From an uncultured Clostridia bacterium (GTDB lineage Bacteria > Bacillota > Clostridia > Oscillospirales > Ruminococcaceae): 64,000 nucleotides of DNA. Both the position numbers and the translations under genes were made by a program. The DNA lies in NCBI GenBank assembly GCA_947630825.1, contig CANRJA010000007.1, forward strand, positions 1 through 64,000, read 5' to 3'. The stretch's first letter is position 1. Every line of letters starts with the position of its first letter. Below, in pieces: positions 63,890 to 64,000 of this stretch. The notes under the pieces are model-generated. The model was not told the DNA's origin. It ran no database searches and saw only the letters and a program-made list of their open reading frames with translations.

Positions 63890-63933
63890 AAAAGTATATA
63901 TTTAAAGAAATGGAGTAATAAATGCAATTACTT

Positions 63934-64000
63934 TTACTTGATTTCAAGTCTTCTTGATTCAGGCTCTGTCTTAGCCTTCTTAGGCAAGTCAAGCGTCAGT
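63934..64000 (-). CDS. C-terminal end of a probable Hsp20 small heat-shock protein (partial)
   Basis: Twenty-one complete codons before the TAA at 63936-63934 read LTLDLPKKAKTEPESRRLEIK. The LTLxLPK strand followed by a basic linker and an [IL]-E-I-K ending fits the last alpha-crystallin strand and the I-x-I tail motif of bacterial Hsp20 proteins. The rest lies beyond the window edge, so the call rests on a short segment. It is followed by a strong terminator. Confidence 0.55.
   Translation of the reverse strand, partial: LTLDLPKKAKTEPESRRLEIK

Overview
The window looks like chromosomal DNA of a low-GC (roughly 35-40 %), Gram-positive, endospore-lineage bacterium of the Clostridia. Protein style and gene order suggest a gut Ruminococcaceae/Oscillospiraceae relative; this is inferred, not proven. 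The evidence is spore genes (spoIID, yunB, sigG), a single-membrane envelope set (LCP protein, SepF, DivIVA, YlmH), GatCAB, T-box riboswitches, sigma-A promoters with 17-bp spacers, strong AGGAGG ribosome sites, and secreted BspA-type leucine-rich and FN3-like proteins. I see no tRNA, rRNA, CRISPR array, insertion sequence or prophage.

Layout. 0-7 kb: a DUF218 membrane protein, a NusG-domain-II/Gx-transporter pair, then murA and walJ-rlmH on the plus strand. 5.2-10.4 kb (minus): an extracytoplasmic folding pair (SurA-like lipoprotein and a degenerate cyclophilin), then cysE-cysS under a cysteine-class T-box. 10.4-21.8 kb (minus): a long run read as lipoprotein, OmpR-type regulator, histidine kinase, DUF1385 protein, prmC, recA, recX, rimO, a secreted metallo-beta-lactamase-fold protein and pgsA. 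21.8-23.3 kb: citrate synthase.

23.3-30.6 kb is the accessory-looking part: two secreted proteins sharing a lysine-rich FN3-like C-terminal module, a Ser-rich leucine-rich-repeat protein, spoIID with a sigma-E-like promoter and a tiny coupled upstream frame, an orphan kinase-like ATPase without a phospho-acceptor histidine, and a small ribbon-helix-helix protein. 30.7-34 kb: GAPDH (plus) and an LCP cell-wall ligase (minus). 34.1-40.1 kb: ligA-gatC-gatA-gatB and yunB.

40.2-59 kb is a dense minus-strand housekeeping block read as miaB, ylbF-like, mutS, mutL, miaA, hfq, HlyD-like, yggS, sepF, ylmH, divIVA, ileS, then lspA, rluD, a HAD phosphatase and split transketolase. It combines tRNA modification, mismatch repair, division-site proteins and isoleucyl-tRNA synthesis. 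59-61.2 kb: a divergent dnaD-dnaI pair for replication. 61.3-64 kb: tyrS under a tyrosine T-box, sigG with a possible forespore promoter, and the C-terminal end of what is probably an Hsp20 chaperone.

Most of the window is ordinary housekeeping, and no clearly undescribed multi-gene system is visible. The most interesting points are the cyclophilin lacking its catalytic Arg, the kinase lacking its His, the InlB-like repeat inserted in a foldase lipoprotein, the Cys-rich tail on the YlbF-family protein beside miaB, the spoIID leader frame, and the shared FN3-like module. Start codons were reassigned in many genes on the basis of Shine-Dalgarno (SD) position.
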